From Botryococcus braunii (Eukaryota > Chlorophyta > Trebouxiophyceae), in contig KV908475.1 in NCBI GenBank assembly GCA_002005505.1, forward strand, positions 111,391 to 121,390: a stretch of 10,000 bases of DNA, given 5' to 3'. Each line of letters begins with the position of its first letter. Within the stretch, counting starts at the first letter, position 1. The notes under the pieces are model-generated. The model did no database searches, was not told where the DNA came from, and saw only the letters and a program-made list of their open reading frames with translations. The translations under genes were made by a program, and so were the position numbers. Below, piece by piece: positions 6,909-10,000 of this stretch.

Positions 6909-7820
6909 GTGACTTCCTCCCCTTTGAGACCGGGGGGCTGGGCCTTTTGGGGGCCGGTAGAGAGAGCAAGGAGGGGATTTTAAAGGGGTTAGGGTTAGAA
7001 TAGAGCACGGAGATCAAGGGGCGGCAGAAAAGGGCAAGGACACGAGAGCAAGGAAAGCAAGGTGAGGGCGGGAGAGGAGAGCAAGGAGAGGACAGCAAGG
7101 ACGGGGCGGGAGCAGAGAGAGCAATATGAACAAGAAGAGGGTGGGAGAGGAGAGCAAGGAGGGGAGAGTGAAGAACAACGACAGGGCGCGAGAGGAGAGC
7201 AAGGAGAGGAGAGCAATAAGAACAAGGAGAGGGGGGAGAGGAGAGCAAGGAGAGGAGAGCGATAAGAACAAAGACAGGGCGCAAGAGGAGAGCAAGGAGA
7301 GGACTTCACATTGAACCGCCAGAAGAGGGTGGGGCCTTGCACTGGCTTGTGCGGTTTTCCCGCTACTGTTGTCAAGACTTTTGCGTTGCTTTTCGAGCTG
7401 CTTTGGATGTGATTTCCGCCTCCTTTGGGCTTGGGGCTGGAGGGGTACGAGGGGTGGTCGAAGGACAAAGGGGGTTGGCCCGGGTAGGTCTGGGAGGGAG
7501 GGTGGAAAAATCAGTGTTCAGGCTTGGGAGCCAAGTCCTATCGCCGACGCGTGCGGAGACGTGATGGAGCTTGTTTCTGCTGTGTACTGCTTTTGCCACT
7601 GCCCATCCCGACACAAGAAGGTTTATGGGTTTGCGCGCTTTGATTTCTGCTTTTGTGCGGGTTTCTGCCTTATTCATCTGCGAGGTTGGGCCTGTTGCGG
7701 TAAAGAATTGGGCTTGCTGGTAGCAGTGAGGTGCCTGCTACACAAGTGCTCGAAACCCTGAAAGATCTTTGCAAATTGACCACGTCTTTTTTCTTACATT
7801 CTTTTCTTGTTACTTGCCAG
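6909..7820. other. Non-repeat and minisatellite spacer, probable intron
   Basis: Holds the 46-bp minisatellite (7045-7305) and a short TTAGGG pair (6985-6998). It ends in a pyrimidine-rich stretch leading to a strong 3' splice site (CTTTTCTTGTTACTTGCCAG| at 7820). Long open frames on both strands between 7320 and 7760 have GC-driven, cysteine-rich or proline-rich composition and are not called. Confidence 0.35.
7045..7305. repeat. Degenerate ~46-bp purine-rich minisatellite
   Basis: The core GAGAGGAGAGCAAGGAGAGG recurs with starts near 7072, 7145, 7190, 7236 and 7283. The last three steps are 45-47 bp; the first step is irregular (73). Units carry a GAACAA(G/C) segment between purine blocks. 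The period is not a multiple of three, so the long proline/leucine-rich minus-strand frames over it are artefacts. Confidence 0.8.
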
Positions 7821-7914
7821 GCAGACCGCGGCATGCGATGTAGCATTTGGTCAATCGCCTCCTGCTGAGAAAATCCTTCGTTGCACTGGAAATCTCATTT
7901 TACCGTTGGTTTAC
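7821..7914 (+). CDS. Unrecognised plus-strand gene B, possible internal exon
   Basis: One base plus 31 codons (start QTAACDVAFGQSPPAEKILR, end CTGNLILPLVY). The acceptor is strong (TTTTCTTGTTACTTGCCAG|G) and the donor is TTTAC|GTAAGG. Only one of three frames is open across these borders. It enters in phase 2, compatible with the exon ending at 6908, and leaves in phase 0. The next exon's left border is not settled. No domain is recognised. Confidence 0.33.
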
Positions 7915-8150
7915 GTAAGGCAGTATTCCCATCAGTTTCTCCCAGATTTCTTCTCCCAGAGGGGCAGATTTCGTCTCCCTTTTCATTTCCCAGAAGAGAC
8001 TGCACCCATTCGGATTCGGACAGGGAGGGGGGCTGGGATGGCATGAGTAGTGATTGTTGGACATGCATACGGGGCGGGGCAAGGGAGAGGGGGGCCAGGC
8101 AGGCACACAAAAACATACGCACACGCATGGACACAGATAATCACACACCC

Positions 8151-8162
8151 GGGGGGGGGGGG
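8151..8162. repeat. G12 homopolymer beside a CA/CG-rich stretch
   Basis: A twelve-G run followed by GCGCGCACATGCGCATGCA. Confidence 0.9.
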
Positions 8163-8205
8163 CGCGCACATGCGCATGCAGTGAGTGACATGAGGGCTCT
8201 TGAAC

Positions 8206-8392
8206 ATGAAGAGGCAAACCTCCAGGGAAGTTTGGAGAGACACATGGGCCCAAGTTTATGGTTTTGCAGCATGCAACAACGCTGCGGTGTCAGGAGAACG
8301 TGTCATGGAGAGGCCCGAGTTTGACTGCTCACAGTTGGTCAGTGGGCAGCAAATACTTGAGAAGTTTGTAAAAACTATGGTACAGGGGCGAT
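8206..8392 (+). CDS. Unrecognised plus-strand gene B, exon with possible start codon
   Basis: From ATG at 8206: 62 codons plus one base, starting MKRQTSREVWRDTWAQVYGF, then AACNNAAVSGERVMERPEFD and CSQLVSGQQILEKFVKTMVQ. An in-frame TGA at 8191 precedes it. The exon could instead begin downstream at a good acceptor (GTTTATGGTTTTGCAG| at 8269), making this an internal exon. The chosen donor GGCGAT|GTACTG is phase 1 and joins 8571 to make a Phe codon, giving QGRFYLRHC across the splice. An earlier donor, ATG|GTACAG, is possible but out of phase with any acceptor seen. No family is recognised. With the next two exons the product would be about 121 residues, soluble, with no signal peptide or membrane segment. 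Confidence 0.4.
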
Positions 8393-8566
8393 GTACTGCA
8401 GGGATTTGCGGGGATGATGTACTGCAGGAGTTTGCAGGGATGATGTACTGCGAGAACTTGCAGGGAAGGTGTACTGCAGGGATTTGCAGGGATAGGCACC
8501 CAGTCAATTTTTTCCGTGCTGGGATGATGTACTGCAGGGTTTTGCAGGGATGATGTACTGCCCTGC
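8390..8566. repeat. 26-bp minisatellite carrying splice-site-like sequences
   Basis: GATGTACTGCAGGGATTTGCAGG-type units start at 8390, 8416, 8442 and 8468 (exact 26-bp steps), then a disrupted 58-bp step, then 8526 and 8552. Each unit contains a donor-like GTACTG and acceptor-like TTTGCAG/CTGCAG. The array occupies the modelled intron 8393-8570 of gene B from border to border. The unit length is not a multiple of three. Confidence 0.9.
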
Positions 8567-8570
8567 AGAG

Positions 8571-8650
8571 TCTACCTGAGACACTGCGTACTGGCAGCGC
8601 AACGTCTGGGGGAGGACGCCCACAAAAACTTTCTGGACCACACTTTCTTG
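8571..8650 (+). CDS. Unrecognised plus-strand gene B, penultimate exon
   Basis: Two bases completing a codon plus 26 codons: YLRHCVLAAQRLGEDAHKNF then LDHTFL. The acceptor is CCCTGCAGAG| (or two bases earlier). The donor is TTCTTG|GTAGCC, phase 0. Joined to the exon at 9447 the frame runs on as FLDHTFL-ADRATTIRTYLERN, which reads as one continuous amphipathic helical segment. This is the best-looking exon pair after the carbonic anhydrase. The 796-bp intron between them carries a tRNA gene and a microsatellite. I cannot name the family. Confidence 0.5.
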
Positions 8651-8710
8651 GTAGCCTCCCTCCTGCTTTTCCACGCATTTCACGCTGTTCTTTCACGCGC
8701 TCCTTCTCTT

Positions 8711-8727
8711 CCCCCCCCCCCCCCCCC
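8711..8727. repeat. C17 homopolymer
   Basis: Seventeen C within the last intron of gene B. Confidence 0.95.
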
Positions 8728-8925
8728 ACGCCGCCATCCCTCCAACCAGGCCTCGCCATTCCCCATATCTCCTCGGGTCTCTGGGGGTGTTTGTCGTGCG
8801 TACGTCCTGCCTTCTGTGTCACATTCAAACTCCTCCTTGAGTAATAGTCTCTGACCAGTCTGGGTTGTGCTAGTATCCATTGGTCCCTATGACGAGGAGT
8901 AGGAAATCCGGCCGCTCCATCGCAG

Positions 8926-8932
8926 ATAAAAG
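8926..8932 (+). promoter_or_regulatory. TATA-like element upstream of the tRNA gene
   Basis: ATAAAAG lies 27-33 bases before the tRNA 5' end. TATA-like sequences near -30 are common upstream of plant and some protist tRNA genes. It supports an independently transcribed tRNA gene rather than a retroposed copy. Confidence 0.4.
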
Positions 8933-8958
8933 CAAATTACCCATTTTGAAATTCGTCT

Positions 8959-9031
8959 GCCCGGGTAGCTCAGTCGGTAGAGCGCAAGGCTCTTAACCTT
9001 GTGGTCATGGGTTCGAGCCCCATCTCGGGCG
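8959..9031 (+). tRNA. tRNA-Lys, anticodon CTT
   Basis: A 73-base cloverleaf. The acceptor stem GCCCGGG/CTCGGGC has six Watson-Crick pairs and one G-T pair. The D stem is GCTC/GAGC with loop AGTCGGTA. The anticodon stem CAAGG/CCTTG carries loop CTCTTAA (anticodon CTT, decoding AAG). The T stem ATGGG/CCCAT carries loop TTCGAGC. The discriminator is G. Both internal promoter boxes are intact (TAGCTCAGTCGG and GGTTCGAGCC) and there is no intron. GAGCGCAAGGCTCTTAACCTTG matches plant tRNA-Lys rather than the animal form. All stems pair, so it is probably functional. It lies in sense orientation in the last intron of gene B. Confidence 0.95.
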
Positions 9032-9057
9032 TCGCTTTAACATTTCATCGTCGATTA

Positions 9058-9062
9058 TTTTT
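9058..9062 (+). terminator. RNA polymerase III termination T-run
   Basis: TTTTT, 27 bases after the tRNA 3' end, is the first run of four or more T downstream. Such a run ends Pol III transcription. Confidence 0.65.
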
Positions 9063-9070
9063 ACCCCTCC

Positions 9071-9232
<162 letters not shown>

Positions 9233-9446
9233 CGGTGACGCACGTCGGCCATTTACCGCGCAAATTGCACATGGTTTTGCGAATCCCATGCTTCTCACAA
9301 GTGAGGCCCTATGGAACGCAACCATCATGCTTCAAAATTGAATCTTCATCCTCTTTGTAGAGTACATGAGTCTTGCATACAATCAGGGGGGCGCGCGTGC
9401 ATACGGTTTGCTTCTAAGTCGTTCACCTGTGTGGGCATGCATGCAG

Positions 9447-9545
9447 GCGGACCGAGCAACCACAATCAGAACTTACCTGGAGAGGAACCCCGATATTTTG
9501 GAGGAGGTTCCTCCCCCCGAGGTTGAAGGTCGCTACTCAGGCTGA
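9447..9545 (+). CDS. Unrecognised plus-strand gene B, terminal exon
   Basis: Thirty-two codons and TGA: starts ADRATTIRTYLERNPDILEE, ends VPPPEVEGRYSG. The acceptor GGGCATGCATGCAG| is in phase 0 and continues the frame of the exon ending at 8650. The acidic, proline-containing tail looks like a natural C-terminus. A GGAGAGGAACCCC stretch and others give no better start, so it is read as an exon rather than a separate gene. No AATAAA follows; about 60 bp after the stop the tandem array at 9603 begins. Confidence 0.5.
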   Translation, partial: ADRATTIRTYLERNPDILEEVPPPEVEGRYSG

Positions 9546-9602
9546 TGATGTCATGAGCTTTGGTCCTCATTATCCATCTGGTTCTAAACAGATTAGTTGC
9601 AC

Positions 9603-9850
9603 GTCGTTTTAAAACTTTGGTGGAGACATAAAAATTTGGTGGAGACCTTCGAAATGTGGTGGAGAACTTTGAAATTTGGTGGAGACATAAAACTTTGGTG
9701 GAGACCTTCGAAATTTGGTGGAGAACTTTAAAATTTGGTGGAGACTTTTAAAATTTTGGTGGAGGCCTTTGAAATTTGGTGGAGACCGTTGAAATTTGGT
9801 TTAGAACTTTGAAATTTGGTGGACGCCTTAAAAATTTGGGGGAAACCTAT
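9603..9850. repeat. Tandem array of ~20-bp TTTGGTGGAG units with 59-bp higher-order period
   Basis: GGTGGAG-type cores start at 9619, 9638, 9658, 9678, 9697, 9717, 9737, 9758, 9778, 9798, 9818 and 9838, in 19-21-bp steps. The first six fall into two trimers with identical 19-20-20 spacing and matching linkers (ACATAAAA, ACCTTCGAAA, AACTTTAAA types), so the array has a 59-bp higher-order unit. Later monomers diverge (GGTTTAG, GGTGGACG, GGGGGAAA). It follows the gene B stop codon by about 60 bp. Confidence 0.95.
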
Positions 9851-10000
9851 TCCTTCACTTAAAGGCCTTCCCAAGCTAAATCCACCATTCATTGTTGTGA
9901 GTCACGTCATCGTGATCTCTACGGAGCACCAGGTAGTTTTTTACCTAATGATCATGAAATGCAGTGAGTACCCGTAAGAATTTGGATCATCACACTGAAC
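9851..10000. other. Unique sequence, nothing recognised
   Basis: AT-rich unique sequence after the tandem array. No open frame, RNA gene or repeat was seen in it. Confidence 0.5.

Noticed and set aside
6985..6998. Interstitial telomeric repeat (GGGGTTAGGGTTAG)
   Set aside because: Only two TTAGGG-like units in G-rich DNA; easily chance.
7369..7761. Plus-strand 130-codon ORF, cysteine- and phenylalanine-rich, and its proline-rich minus-strand counterpart
   Set aside because: No ATG start for the plus frame, unusual composition, no recognisable motif, and it falls in a probable intron.
8390..8566. CRISPR array
   Set aside because: The repeats are head-to-tail without spacers and the DNA is eukaryotic.
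8959..9062. A tRNA-derived SINE instead of a tRNA gene
   Set aside because: All four stems pair without mismatches, the tRNA ends at its discriminator, there is no SINE body or tail, and a Pol III terminator follows closely.

Overview
This is eukaryotic nuclear DNA. Introns with GT...AG borders interrupt the reading frames, spacing between coding pieces is large, and about a sixth of the window is pure or compound simple repeat ((TC)n, (GA)n, (TG)n, (AC)n, (CG)n and homopolymers). Two clues argue against an animal and for an alga or other photosynthetic protist. The tRNA-Lys(CTT) gene at 8959-9031 has an anticodon arm like that of plant tRNA-Lys rather than animal tRNA-Lys. The one confidently named protein gene is a bacterial/algal-type beta-carbonic anhydrase carrying introns. 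The G runs, TC-rich introns and small exons would fit a brown alga, but that is inference and no species is claimed.

Layout. (1) 1-1984, minus strand: the 5' end of a beta-carbonic anhydrase gene. Exon 1 (1984-1941) and exon 2 (1585-1477) join in phase and encode the N-terminus through the zinc-site motif GCSDSR. The gene then enters an intron that fills the rest of the left end with a T46 tract and a 270-bp GA/GGGA block. (2) 1985-2153: a short gap between this start codon and a divergent plus-strand ATG ORF of unknown function. (3) 2360-3891: four large microsatellite blocks with two weak plus-strand exon candidates between them. (4) 3892-4738: no gene seen, but a cluster of perfect inverted repeats. 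(5) 6208-4739, minus strand: six candidate exons whose splice phases chain consistently into one unrecognised gene (called gene C here). A (TC)n...(TG)n block (plus-strand reading) lies in one of its introns. (6) 6799-9545, plus strand: an unrecognised multi-exon gene (called gene B). Its last three exons (8206-8392, 8571-8650, 9447-9545) are the best supported. A 26-bp minisatellite fills one of its introns. The tRNA-Lys gene and a (TC)n(AC)n block sit in its last intron. (7) 9603-9850: a tandem array of about 20-bp TTTGGTGGAG units with a 59-bp higher-order period.

Apart from the carbonic anhydrase and the tRNA, product names are not assigned. Exon calls elsewhere rest on open frame, splice-site quality, phase agreement and amino-acid composition read by eye, and they need transcript evidence. 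Most of the long open frames in the window are artefacts of dinucleotide repeats.
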